Shown here piece after piece: positions 43,771 through 52,155 of a stretch of 64,000 nt of DNA. The stretch's first letter is position 1, and each line of letters starts with the position of its first letter. Position numbers and translations under genes: made by a program. Under the pieces are notes generated by a model that ran no database searches, was not told the DNA's origin, and saw only the letters and a list, made by a program, of their open reading frames with translations. Source of the stretch: Actinophytocola sp044466355 (GTDB lineage: Bacteria > Actinomycetota > Actinomycetes > Mycobacteriales > Pseudonocardiaceae); NCBI RefSeq assembly GCF_044466355.1, contig NZ_JBITMQ010000017.1, positions 1 through 64,000 of the forward strand. Direction: 5' to 3'.

Positions 43771-44597
43771 CAGGACACCGCCTCGGCCAGCCGGTCCAGG
43801 TCGTCGAGCGACGCGACGGTCGGGTAGAGGATCAGTTCGTCGCAGCCCTCCGCCTCGTAGCCGCGCACGAAGTCCCGCACGGCCCGGGCGGACGTCAGGT
43901 TCCCGGCCGCGATCTTCTCCGCGAACGGGCCGGTGAACGCGTAGTAGTCCTTCAGGTAGTCGCAGCCACGATCCGGGTCACCGAACGCGAAGTACCCCTG
44001 GCCCCACAACTGCGGCTCACCCGGCCGCTCCAGGTCCCGCCACGCCGCCCGCGCCCGGTTGGCCGCCGACCCGAACGCACGGGGCGGGCCGCCGCCGTGC
44101 GCGTACCCGTCGGCATACCTGGCCATCCGCGCGAGCGCGGCTCCGGACGACCCGCCCACGAGCAACCTGACGGGTGTTCGGTAAGGGCCGACGCCGGAGG
44201 TGTCCAGCTGTCCACGCAGGTAGGCGAGCTGCTCGGAGAGCCTGGCGCCGCGGGCCTTGTGGTTCGCCCCCGCTGCCACGTAGTCGTCGCGCCGCGCCCC
44301 CACGCCCACACCGAGCGTGAACCGCCCGTCTGACAGCGCATCCACCGAGAGCGCCTGCTTGGCGAGCATGGCGGGGGAGCGGAGGGGGCCGATGGCGATG
44401 TTGGTGGCCACCCCGATCCGGGACGTGACCGCCGCGGCCGCCGACAGCGCGGCGAACGGCTCGACGCTGTCGTAGACGAGGCGGTCGAGCACGCCGAGCG
44501 TGCTGAACGGGCCGGCCTCGGCACGGCGCGCCCACTCGACGAGCACCTCGCCCGAGATGCCCGGAATCGTGTTCGGAAGCCCGACGCCGACCTTCAC
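43770..44597 (-). CDS. LLM-class flavin-dependent oxidoreductase
   Basis: This protein of about 275 residues is a luciferase-like barrel: VGVGLPNTIPGI, RIGVATNIAIGPLRSPAMLAK (SSF), LSDGRFTLGVGVGARRDDY. I prefer GTG 44597 (MKVGVGLPN), because a -10 at 44605-44610 would put transcription start about there; GTG 44606 would add three residues. First gene of the leftward operon; its stop overlaps the next ATG. In actinobacteria such enzymes often use F420 or FMN. The pathway step is not clear. Confidence 0.88.
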   Translation of the reverse strand: MKVGVGLPNTIPGISGEVLVEWARRAEAGPFSTLGVLDRLVYDSVEPFAALSAAAAVTSRIGVATNIAIGPLRSPAMLAKQALSVDALSDGRFTLGVGVGARRDDYVAAGANHKARGARLSEQLAYLRGQLDTSGVGPYRTPVRLLVGGSSGAALARMARYADGYAHGGGPPRAFGSAANRARAAWRDLERPGEPQLWGQGYFAFGDPDRGCDYLKDYYAFTGPFAEKIAAGNLTSARAVRDFVRGYEAEGCDELILYPTVASLDDLDRLAEAVS

Positions 44598-44604
44598 CCA
44601 CGAC

Positions 44605-44641
44605 ACATTACGGTTGACCCCGCTGAAGCGTCAACTATGCT
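44605..44641. promoter_or_regulatory. Divergent promoters with inverted-repeat operator
   Basis: GTTGAC (44613-44618) and GTCAAC (44630-44635) form a 6-bp inverted repeat with an 11-base spacer. It contains both -35 elements: TTGACC at 44614-44619 with TATGCT at 44636-44641 (16-base spacer) drives the regulator, and TTGACG (44629-44634, minus) with TAATGT (44605-44610, minus) drives the leftward operon. The regulator ATG lies 7 bases after its -10, so that mRNA is probably leaderless. Confidence 0.7.
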
Positions 44642-44647
44642 CGCGGC

Positions 44648-45448
44648 ATGACCTTCTCGCCTGCTCCGCAGGACCTGGTGCTGACGCTGCTCGGCGCGCA
44701 CCACGTCCCCCGCGAGCACGGCACGGTCTGGTCCGGCGGCCTGGTCAGGCTGCTCGCCGAGTTCGGCTTCACCGAGGGCGCGGCCCGCGTCGCGCTGAAC
44801 CGCCTCGTCGCGCGCGACCTCCTGGCGCCGACCAAGAACGGCAGGCACGTGCACTACGCGCTCACGCCCCGCACACTCACCGTTCTCGCCGAGGGCGACC
44901 AGCGCATCTTCACCCTCGGTGAACGACCGCGCACCGAGACGACCTGGACCGTGCTGTGGCACTCGATCCCCGAGGACCGCAGGCTCGCCCGCACCCGGCT
45001 GGTCAGCAGGCTGCGGTTCCTCGGCTTCGGCTCGGTGCAGGACGGCACGTGGCTCGCGCCGCACGACCGCGAGAAGGAGTTGGCCGCCCTGCTCGCGGAA
45101 CTGGAGGTCGCCGAGCACGCCGGGGTGATGCTCGGCAGGCCCGCGACCGCCGTCGACTTCGGTGTGTTCGTCACCCGGGTGTGGGACCTCGACGAGCTCT
45201 CCGCGCGGTACCGTGACTTCGTCGAGCACTTCCGCGACCACGAGGTCGAGGACGACCGCGCGGCACTGTTGCTGCGCACCAGGCTGGTGCACACGTTCCG
45301 CGAGTTCCCGACCCTCGACCCGGAGCTGCCGGCGGACCTGGTCCCCGCACCCGAGTGCCGGGCCGAGGCCCTGCGCCTGTTCCACGACCTGTACCCGGCG
45401 CTGGCCCCCGCGGCGCAGCGCCACTTCGACGAGGTGACCGCGCCATGA
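44648..45448 (+). CDS. PaaX-family transcriptional regulator
   Basis: This 266-residue protein has an N-terminal winged helix (TEGAARVALNRLVARDLLAP), a central PaaX domain (TWTVLWHSIPEDRRLARTRL, RLRFLGFGSVQDGTWLAP), and the C-terminal PaaX_C (AALLLRTRLVHTFREFPTLDPELP). PaaX-type repressors bind aryl-CoA thioesters as inducers, which fits an aryl-CoA pathway. It is coupled to kynA and divergent from the CoA-ligase operon, with the operator between them. Confidence 0.92.
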   Translation: MTFSPAPQDLVLTLLGAHHVPREHGTVWSGGLVRLLAEFGFTEGAARVALNRLVARDLLAPTKNGRHVHYALTPRTLTVLAEGDQRIFTLGERPRTETTWTVLWHSIPEDRRLARTRLVSRLRFLGFGSVQDGTWLAPHDREKELAALLAELEVAEHAGVMLGRPATAVDFGVFVTRVWDLDELSARYRDFVEHFRDHEVEDDRAALLLRTRLVHTFREFPTLDPELPADLVPAPECRAEALRLFHDLYPALAPAAQRHFDEVTAP

Positions 45449-46251
45449 CCGAACCAGTCCCAGGTGGACAGTCCGCAGCACTGACCTACACGTCGTACCT
45501 GGCGCTCGACGAGATCCTCGGCGCGCAGCGTCCCCGGTCCGACGAGCACGACGAGATGCTGTTCATCGTCATCCACCAGGTGTACGAGCTGTGGTTCAAA
45601 CAGATCCTGCACGAGCTGGGGCACCTGCAGCGCTGCCTGGAGAAGGGCGACACGCCGCACTCCGTGCGCGCGCTGCGTCGCACCCTCACGATCCTCAAGG
45701 TCGTGGTCGCCCAGATCGACGTGCTGGAAACCATGACACCGCGGCAGTTCACCAGCTTCCGTGAACGGCTCGACGCGTCGAGCGGGTTCCAGTCCTACCA
45801 GTTCCGCGAGCTGGAGGCCGTGCTCGGGCGGCGGGACAAGCGGATGCTCTCGCCCTACGACAAGGACTCCGAGTCGTACGCACGCGTCGCCCTGGCCATG
45901 TCCCGGCCCGCGGTGTTCGACTCGTTCCTGCACTACCTGGCGGGCGCCGGCTACGACCTGCCCGACGCGGCGCTGAACCGCGACGTCGGGACACAGTGGA
46001 CCGAGTCGGAGGACGTGCAGCGCGTCCTCGTGCAGGTGTACGCGGACGACTCCGGACCGTCCACAGTGGCTGACCTGCTCGTCGACCTCGACGAGGGCCT
46101 GCAGGAATGGCGGTACCGGCACGTGAAGATGGTCGAGCGGACGATCGGTGGCAAGGCGGGCACCGGCGGGTCGGCGGGTGCCGCGTACCTGCGCACCACC
46201 TTGTTCCACGCCGTGTTCCCGGACCTGTGGGCCGTGCGGAGCCAGCTGTGA
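45445..46251 (+). CDS. kynA: Tryptophan 2,3-dioxygenase
   Basis: This 268-residue haem enzyme opens the indole ring to N-formylkynurenine. Conserved segments are LTYTSYLALDEILGAQRP, DEMLFIVIHQVYELWFKQIL (substrate and haem pocket), and FTSFRERLDASSGFQSYQFR. It overlaps the regulator stop as ATGA and couples to kynureninase by GTGA. Length and motifs are as in bacterial KynA. Confidence 0.95.
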   Translation: MTEPVPGGQSAALTYTSYLALDEILGAQRPRSDEHDEMLFIVIHQVYELWFKQILHELGHLQRCLEKGDTPHSVRALRRTLTILKVVVAQIDVLETMTPRQFTSFRERLDASSGFQSYQFRELEAVLGRRDKRMLSPYDKDSESYARVALAMSRPAVFDSFLHYLAGAGYDLPDAALNRDVGTQWTESEDVQRVLVQVYADDSGPSTVADLLVDLDEGLQEWRYRHVKMVERTIGGKAGTGGSAGAAYLRTTLFHAVFPDLWAVRSQL

Positions 46252-47426
46252 CCACACTGGACTCACTGCGTGCCACGCCCAACGCACTGTCCGTCCACTA
46301 CGGACGGTTCGAGGTCGACAAGCGGCTGCTGCTGACCGGGCACTCGCACCAGGCGTGGCCCGACGTCGCGCTGCACGGCCAGATCGAGGCGTTCACGGAC
46401 GCGTCGGCCGCGGTGGACGCCAAGTGGGACCTGGCGTTCGCGAAGGCCGAGCGGCTGCGGCAGGCGTACCGCGACCTGCTCGGCGACAGCGACGGGGCCA
46501 TCGCGCTGGGCGCCAACACCCACGAGCTGGTCGTCCGGTTCCTGTCCAGCCTGGACCTGCGGACCCGGCCGCGGCTCGTCACCACCGACGGCGAGTTCCA
46601 CACGCTGCGCCGCCAGCTCGCCCGGCTCGGCGAGGAGGGCATCGAGGTCGTGCGGGTCGCGGCGGCCCCGGCGGACACGCTGGCGGAACGCCTCGCCGCC
46701 GAGGTCGACGACCGCACCGCCGCGGTGCTCGTGTCGGCGGTGCTGTTCGAGACCGCACGGATCGTGCCGCGGCTCGACGGCGTCGCCGCCGCGTGCCGGT
46801 ACCGAGGCGTGGAACTGCTCGTCGACGCCTACCACGCGCTCGGCGTCGCCCCGTTCTCCCCGCACGGCCTGGAGTCCGCGTGGGTCACCGGTGGCGGCTA
46901 CAAGTACCTGCAGCTGGGCGAGGGCAACTGCTTCCTGCGGCTGCCGCCGCACGCCCAGGAGCTGCGGCCCGTCATCACCGGCTGGTTCGCGGAGTTCGAG
47001 GACCTGGCGGCGAAGACGTCCGGGCTCGTGGGCTACGCGTCCGGCGGCGACCGGTTCGCGGGCTCCACGTACGACCCGACGAGCCACTACCGGGCCGCCG
47101 CCGTGCTCGACTTCTTCGCGGCACAGGAGCTGACGCCCGCGTTCCTGCGCGCGGTCTCGTTGCACCAGAACGGGTTGCTCGCGTCGCTGTTCGACGACCT
47201 GGACGCGGACCCGGCCGTGATCACCCGTGACCGGTCCGCGCCACGCGAGGCGTTCGGTGGGTTCCTCGCGCTGACGGCACCGAACGCGGGGGAGTTGCAG
47301 AAGAAGCTCGCCGAACGCGGCGTGCTCACCGACAGCAGGGGCGACAAGCTCCGGCTCGGGCCCGCGCCATACCTGTCGGACTCGCAGCTCACGGCCGCGA
47401 TCGCCACGCTCGGCGAGGTGCTCTAG
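46248..47426 (+). CDS. kynU: Kynureninase
   Basis: This 392-residue PLP enzyme splits kynurenine into anthranilate and alanine. The PLP-binding lysine is K219 in VTGGGYKYLQLGEGN, with the aspartate in LLVDAYHALGV. YLTGHSHQAWPD-type N-terminal residues (LLLTGHSHQAWPD) and a C-terminal GDKLRLGPAPYLSD are typical. Starts at GTG 46248. Its stop overlaps that of the convergent protease gene. Confidence 0.93.
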   Translation: MTTLDSLRATPNALSVHYGRFEVDKRLLLTGHSHQAWPDVALHGQIEAFTDASAAVDAKWDLAFAKAERLRQAYRDLLGDSDGAIALGANTHELVVRFLSSLDLRTRPRLVTTDGEFHTLRRQLARLGEEGIEVVRVAAAPADTLAERLAAEVDDRTAAVLVSAVLFETARIVPRLDGVAAACRYRGVELLVDAYHALGVAPFSPHGLESAWVTGGGYKYLQLGEGNCFLRLPPHAQELRPVITGWFAEFEDLAAKTSGLVGYASGGDRFAGSTYDPTSHYRAAAVLDFFAAQELTPAFLRAVSLHQNGLLASLFDDLDADPAVITRDRSAPREAFGGFLALTAPNAGELQKKLAERGVLTDSRGDKLRLGPAPYLSDSQLTAAIATLGEVL

Positions 47427-47989
47427 TCGATCACTACCTTGCCGGTGCCCCCGGCCGCGGCGAACCAGCCCGAGTACAGCCACTGCACCCGGCTGATCTC
47501 GGTCGAGTTCGGGTACGGGTTCGTGCACGACACACCCGCGGAGCTGCCCGACATCAGGCTCGAGCACGGCCCGGGCTTGCGGTCCGGCAGCCCGAGGATG
47601 TGCCCGAACTCGTGGGAGGCGATCCGGACTACGTTGTAGCCCTGGTACACGGCCTGGCGGCCCATCCACACCGTGCCGCTCCCGCCGGGACGCACCGGGC
47701 CCAGCGTGGCGCGCGGCCAGCCGTCGTCGGCGATGACCTGCACGTCCGCGCGGGTGCCCGCCGCGGCCTTGACGATCCTGACGTTGGTGACGCTCGCGTT
47801 CCAGATCGCGACGCCCTGGGTGACGGCGTTCGCGAACTCGCCGGCGCGGGCGTCGCTGTAGGTGATGGTGACGACCGCGGCGTGGACGCCGTCGTCGCCG
47901 CTGGCGGCCGCCTGCGGGGCGGCGCCGGCGACCAGCGCCGCGGTCATGGAAACGGTGGCAAGCAACCCCAGCAGTGCTCTTCGGAACAC
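47423..47989 (-). CDS. Snapalysin-type (M7) secreted zinc protease, copy 1
   Basis: This 188-residue protein has a signal peptide (LLGLLATVSMTAALVAGAA) and the extended zinc site HEFGHILGLPD (HExxHxxGxxD), which defines snapalysin. Cysteines in GPCSSLMSG and GVSCTNP can form the usual disulfide. It acts outside the cell on proteins. A second copy lies 70 bases upstream on the same strand. The ribosome site GGAGGTAACC is strong. Confidence 0.92.
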   Translation of the reverse strand: MFRRALLGLLATVSMTAALVAGAAPQAAASGDDGVHAAVVTITYSDARAGEFANAVTQGVAIWNASVTNVRIVKAAAGTRADVQVIADDGWPRATLGPVRPGGSGTVWMGRQAVYQGYNVVRIASHEFGHILGLPDRKPGPCSSLMSGSSAGVSCTNPYPNSTEISRVQWLYSGWFAAAGGTGKVVID

Positions 47990-48058
47990 GGTTACCTCCA
48001 GTTATCGCAGGGTAACTGCAGGTTAACGCTCGCTTGCCGGTGTGTCAGGGGTCACCAG

Positions 48059-48610
48059 TTACCGTTCAACGAGCACGGTTCCCTTGTGCGGTGCGGAAAT
48101 CCGGCCGCCCGCGTAGTTCGCCTCGACCGCCGCGATCTCCTCGGCGTTCGGGTTCACGTTGTCGCAGTCCACGCCGCCGGTGCTGCCGGACATCAGGCTC
48201 TCGCACGGACCCGGCTTCATGTCGGGCAACCCGAGGATGTGTCCGAGCTCGTGCGACGCGATCCGCACCTGGTTGTAGCCCTCGTGCACGGCCTGCCTGC
48301 CGTACCAGACCATGCCGCCACCCTCACCCGGGAAGAACGGCCCGAGCGTGGCCTGCGGCCAGCCGTCGTTCGCGACGATGGTGATGTCGGCCGCCACGCC
48401 GGGCGCGGCCTTCTCGATCCGCACGTTGCTGACGTGCGTGTTCCACACCTCGGCCCCCGCCGCGACCGCGTCGACGAACTCGGCGGCCTGGCTGTCGTCG
48501 TAGGTGAGGACCACGACAGCGGTGCTGACCTCGGCGGATGCCTGTGGTGCGGCCACCCCGACCAGTCCGAGCAAGACCACCGCCACCCCGAGGACGGTTC
48601 GCCGGAACAT
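48059..48610 (-). CDS. Snapalysin-type (M7) secreted zinc protease, copy 2
   Basis: This 183-residue paralogue of the neighbouring protease starts at ATG 48610. It has a signal peptide (TVLGVAVVLLGLVGVAAPQA), zinc motif HELGHILGLPD, and the GPCESLMSG/GVDCDN disulfide pair. The two copies share most of the mature domain pattern (VNVRIEKAAPG, DDGWP/NDGWPQATLGP, GRQAV-GYN-VRIASHE). The linked pair indicates tandem duplication. Both could be expressed from one promoter upstream of this copy. Confidence 0.92.
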   Translation of the reverse strand: MFRRTVLGVAVVLLGLVGVAAPQASAEVSTAVVVLTYDDSQAAEFVDAVAAGAEVWNTHVSNVRIEKAAPGVAADITIVANDGWPQATLGPFFPGEGGGMVWYGRQAVHEGYNQVRIASHELGHILGLPDMKPGPCESLMSGSTGGVDCDNVNPNAEEIAAVEANYAGGRISAPHKGTVLVER

Positions 48611-48743
48611 GTGCCCACCTCCTTGGTTGACTGATCCGGACGCTAGGGGCGCGGATCGGGGCTTGCGACCGGCTGATCGTCGTGAACAGTTGCCACCTGG
48701 CAGAATGAAGGTGGAGTGAACTGACCTCGAGGAGGCAAGCGCG

Positions 48744-49463
48744 GTGCAACTGGGCGAACTGCGTGGCGTGATCGCGCTGGACGGCCCGTCGGGGACCGGC
48801 AAGTCAACGGTGGCCCGTCGCCTCGCCGACGCACTCGGGGCGGGGTACCTGGACACGGGCGCGATGTACCGCGCCGTGACGCTGGCCGTGCTGCGGTCCG
48901 GCGTCGCCACTGACGACGAGGAGGCGGTGCTGAGCATCGCCGAGCACGTCGACCTCAGGGTCAGCGCCGACCCGAACCACCAGGAGACGCTGCTCGGCGG
49001 CGAGAACGTCGGCGTGGAGATCCGCGGCCAGGCCGTGACGCTCGCCGTGTCGGCCGTCTCCGCGGTCGCGGGGGTGCGGGCGCTGCTCGTCGCACGGCAG
49101 ATGCGGATCATCGACGAGGTCTGCGAGGAGCGCGGCGGGATCGTCGTGGAGGGCCGCGACATCGGCACGGTCGTCGCGCCGGACGCCGCGCTGAAGGTGT
49201 ACCTGACCGCGTCCGCCGAGGCGCGCGCGCTGCGCAGGTCGTTGCAGGACAAGGCATCCGGCCGCGAGGTGTCGGTCGACGACACCCGCAAGGACGTCGA
49301 CCGCCGCGACCGCCTCGACTCCGGCCGCGTCACGTCACCGATGCAGCCCGCGGACGACGCCGTGTGGCTCGACAGCACCGACCTCGACCTGCAGGGCGTG
49401 CTGGACGAGATCATGGCGCTGGTGGACGAGCGGGACCTGCGTGGGGTGGCTGCCGGCTGGTGA
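48744..49463 (+). CDS. cmk: Cytidylate kinase
   Basis: This 239-residue enzyme phosphorylates CMP and dCMP. The P-loop is GPSGTGKS at residues 14-21, followed by YLDTGAMYRAVTLAVL and VVEGRDIGTVVAPDA. GTG 48744 follows GAGGAGG. The stop codon TGA is the start of a 22-bp dispersed repeat. It sits next to plsC and der as in other actinobacteria. Confidence 0.95.
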   Translation: MQLGELRGVIALDGPSGTGKSTVARRLADALGAGYLDTGAMYRAVTLAVLRSGVATDDEEAVLSIAEHVDLRVSADPNHQETLLGGENVGVEIRGQAVTLAVSAVSAVAGVRALLVARQMRIIDEVCEERGGIVVEGRDIGTVVAPDAALKVYLTASAEARALRRSLQDKASGREVSVDDTRKDVDRRDRLDSGRVTSPMQPADDAVWLDSTDLDLQGVLDEIMALVDERDLRGVAAGW

Positions 49464-49483
49464 GCGGAGCTTGCGGAGCGAAC
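49462..49483 (+). repeat. Third copy of the dispersed 22-bp repeat
   Basis: This matches bases 1-22 of the copies at 5791 and 5822. Like the first copy it begins in the stop codon of the upstream gene (cmk) and fills the space before plsC, which starts at 49537. Confidence 0.85.
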
Positions 49484-49536
49484 CATTCAACACAGGGCGA
49501 CCGCGAGCGGCTCGACCGAGCCTGCGAGGGGGAGTC

Positions 49537-50172
49537 GTGAGCACGCTTCCCCCCGGGGCGGTCCCGTGGGTGCACGATTTCGGGCGCTGGCTGGCCACGT
49601 GGTTGCACCGGCCGCTCTTCCGGATCCGGATCCACCACCGGTCCCGCGTGCCCGCGACCGGGCCGGTCGTGCTGGTGGCCAACCACAGCTCGTTCGTCGA
49701 GCCGCAGGTGCTGTTCGGAATGGTGCGCAGGCGCGCGGTGTTCCTGGTGAAGGCGGAGCTGTCGCGCGGCGTCGCCGGGCACGCGTTCCGGTGGATCGGC
49801 CAGATCATGGTGCGCCGCGGGGCGGCCGACCGCGGGCCGCTGATGCAGGCCGTTTCGGTGCTGCGCGCCGGTGGGCTGGTCGGCATTTTCCCCGAGGGCA
49901 CAAGGGGAACCGGTGACGTGGCCCACGCGGAGCAGGGCGCGGCGTGGCTCGTGCGGATGACCGGCGCGGTCGTCCTGCCGGTCGCCACGCGCGGTACGTA
50001 CCGGCCGCCCGGCACGCGGCGCAGGTTCCGGCCTAAGCTGGACGTTCTGGTAGGGGAGCCGTTCCGGCTGTCCGTCCAGCGTGGACGCACGGGCCTCGTC
50101 GCCGCGACGGAGGATATTCGCAAGCACCTGGCCGACCTGGTGCGTGAACTGGATGAGCAACGCAATGACTGA
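49537..50172 (+). CDS. Lysophospholipid acyltransferase (PlsC-like, 1-acyl-G3P acyltransferase)
   Basis: This 211-residue enzyme starts at GTG 49537 behind GAGGGGGAG. The acyltransferase motifs are visible: VLVANHSSFVEP (NHxxxxD-like, with glutamate in place of the usual aspartate), FPEGTRG, and VVLPVATRGTYRPP. It should act at the membrane in phosphatidic acid synthesis. Overlaps the der start by 8 bases. Confidence 0.9.
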   Translation: MSTLPPGAVPWVHDFGRWLATWLHRPLFRIRIHHRSRVPATGPVVLVANHSSFVEPQVLFGMVRRRAVFLVKAELSRGVAGHAFRWIGQIMVRRGAADRGPLMQAVSVLRAGGLVGIFPEGTRGTGDVAHAEQGAAWLVRMTGAVVLPVATRGTYRPPGTRRRFRPKLDVLVGEPFRLSVQRGRTGLVAATEDIRKHLADLVRELDEQRND

Positions 50173-51577
50173 GCTGGATGGCACCTGGTCCGAGGAGTCC
50201 GACTGGACCACCGTGGACGAGGAGTTCGGCCACCCCGATGACACCGGCGGCGAGCCGCCGCAGCCCGTACTCGCCGTGGTCGGCCGCCCGAACGTGGGCA
50301 AGTCGACCCTGGTCAACCGCATCCTGGGCCGCCGGGAAGCAGTCGTACAGGACAAACCGGGCGTGACCCGCGACCGCGTCGCCTACGACGCCCTCTGGAA
50401 CGGCCGCAAGTTCACCGTCGTGGACACCGGCGGCTGGGACCCCAAGGCGGACGGCCTGCAGGCGTCGGTCACCGCGCAGGCGGAACTGGCCATGCGCACC
50501 GCCGACGCGGTACTGCTGGTGGTGGACGCCTCGGTAGGCGCGACAACGACGGACGAGGCGGCCGCGAGAGTCCTCCGCCGCTCCGACAAGCCGGTACTAC
50601 TGGCCGCGAACAAGGTCGACGACGAACGCCTGCTCGCCGACGTGGCGTCCCTGTGGTCCCTGGGCCTCGGTGAGCCGTTCCCGGTCAGCGCCCTGCACGG
50701 CCGCAACTCCGGCGACCTGCTGGATGCGGTACTCCACGCCCTCCCCACGACCCCCCGCGAGTCCTTCGGCGCAACCCGAGGCCCCCGCCGCGTGGCGCTC
50801 GTGGGAAAGCCGAACGTGGGCAAGTCGAGCCTCCTGAACCGCCTGGTAGGCGAGGAACGAGCGGTCGTAGACGCCGTAGCGGGCACCACGGTCGACCCGG
50901 TGGACTCCCTGGTGGAGCTCGACGGCGAGGTCTGGCGCTTCGTGGACACCGCCGGCCTGCGCAAACGGGTCAAGACGGCCAGCGGCATGGAGTACTACGC
51001 GTCCCTGCGGACGCGGGCCGCCATCGAAGCCGCCGAGGTCGCCATCGTGCTGCTGGACGCGTCGGAACCCATCTCGGAGCAGGACCTGCGCGTGCTGACC
51101 ATGGTCGTCGACGCCGGCCGTGCCTGCGTCCTGGCGTTCAACAAGTGGGACCTGGTGGACGAGGACCGTCGCCACCAACTGACGAGAGAGCTCGAACGCG
51201 GCCTGGTCCGCGTCCCGTGGGCGGAACGCATCAACGTGTCCGCGCTCACCGGCCGGTCGGTCCGCAAACTCGCCCCGGCCCTGCGCACGGCCCTGGAGTC
51301 GTGGGACCAGCGCGTGCCCACCGGCAGGCTCAACTCGTGGCTGTCGGACCTGATCGCCGCCACCCCGCCGCCCGTACGAGGCGGCAAGCAGCCCAGGGTG
51401 CTGTTCGCCACGCAGGCACAGACGAGGCCCCCGACGCTGGTGCTGTTCACGACCGGTTTCCTGGAGGCGGGCTACCGCCGCTTCATCGAACGACGGTTCC
51501 GCGAGGAGTTCGGTTTCACGGGTTCCCCCATCCGCCTCTCGGTCCGAGTGCGAGAGAAGCGCCCCCGTAAGAACTGA
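50165..51577 (+). CDS. der: Ribosome biogenesis GTPase Der (EngA)
   Basis: This 470-residue protein carries two G domains: GRPNVGKS at 40-47 with DTGGWDP and NKVD, and GKPNVGKS at about 214-221 with DTAGLRKRV and NKWDLVDE, followed by the KH-like domain (ATPPPVRGGKQPRVLFATQAQ in part). I chose ATG 50165 (MTELDGTWSEESDW), which lines up with the mycobacterial start; ATG 50153 adds four residues. It acts in 50S subunit maturation. Confidence 0.96.
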   Translation: MTELDGTWSEESDWTTVDEEFGHPDDTGGEPPQPVLAVVGRPNVGKSTLVNRILGRREAVVQDKPGVTRDRVAYDALWNGRKFTVVDTGGWDPKADGLQASVTAQAELAMRTADAVLLVVDASVGATTTDEAAARVLRRSDKPVLLAANKVDDERLLADVASLWSLGLGEPFPVSALHGRNSGDLLDAVLHALPTTPRESFGATRGPRRVALVGKPNVGKSSLLNRLVGEERAVVDAVAGTTVDPVDSLVELDGEVWRFVDTAGLRKRVKTASGMEYYASLRTRAAIEAAEVAIVLLDASEPISEQDLRVLTMVVDAGRACVLAFNKWDLVDEDRRHQLTRELERGLVRVPWAERINVSALTGRSVRKLAPALRTALESWDQRVPTGRLNSWLSDLIAATPPPVRGGKQPRVLFATQAQTRPPTLVLFTTGFLEAGYRRFIERRFREEFGFTGSPIRLSVRVREKRPRKN

Positions 51578-51628
51578 CCGGAGGCGTACGCTAGGCTGAT
51601 CGCGCACCTCCTGAAGGGGAGATGCGAC

Positions 51629-51702
<74 letters not shown>

Positions 51703-51713
51703 CGGTCGCGATA

Positions 51714-51757
51714 GGCCCGCTGGTTCTGGATGAAAGTCCAGGTCAGCGGGCCTTTTT
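51714..51757 (+). terminator. Intrinsic terminator after tRNA-Pro
   Basis: GGCCCGCTG and CAGCGGGCC form the outer stem, with an inner CTGGA/TCCAG stem, followed by TTTTT at 51753-51757. It ends transcription of the tRNA-Pro gene. Confidence 0.88.
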
Positions 51758-52155
51758 GCTGCCCTGGTATCGATCTTGCTGGACTGTCTACTTAGGTCTG
51801 AATGGAGATCAACAAGGGCAAGAAGGAGAAAATAAGGAGACGATCATGGTCTGGCTTTGACCAACGGCCATGTGGGGTCGCCTTACAGGTTCTCCTCCGC
51901 CATCCGTACCCAGCAGGCGTTATCCGTGGTCAATCGCTGCTGGGGTGGGTCCGTTTGCGGCCGGTTGGTGGTGGTTGCGCGCGGCTGTCGGCGGCGTGGG
52001 CGGGTTGATGGCTGGTGTGGACGGCTGGGGTGCGGTCTGGCCGGTTGATTGCGGCAGATCGCGTGCGAAAGACGGCGTGTCGGTGGGGATGCCGGAGCCG
52101 AGGAACGGCCAGCCACCTCCGTAGGGGAGGTGGCCGGCCGTGTGCTGGGGTGGTG
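51758..52155. other. Non-coding stretch at island left end
   Basis: This ~400-bp stretch shows no gene I can support. It includes an adenine-rich purine segment (51801-51840) unlike the surrounding DNA, with AAGGAGA-like ribosome sites before ATG 51846, but that frame stops after four codons. The integrase gene ends at the right edge. Confidence 0.6.
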
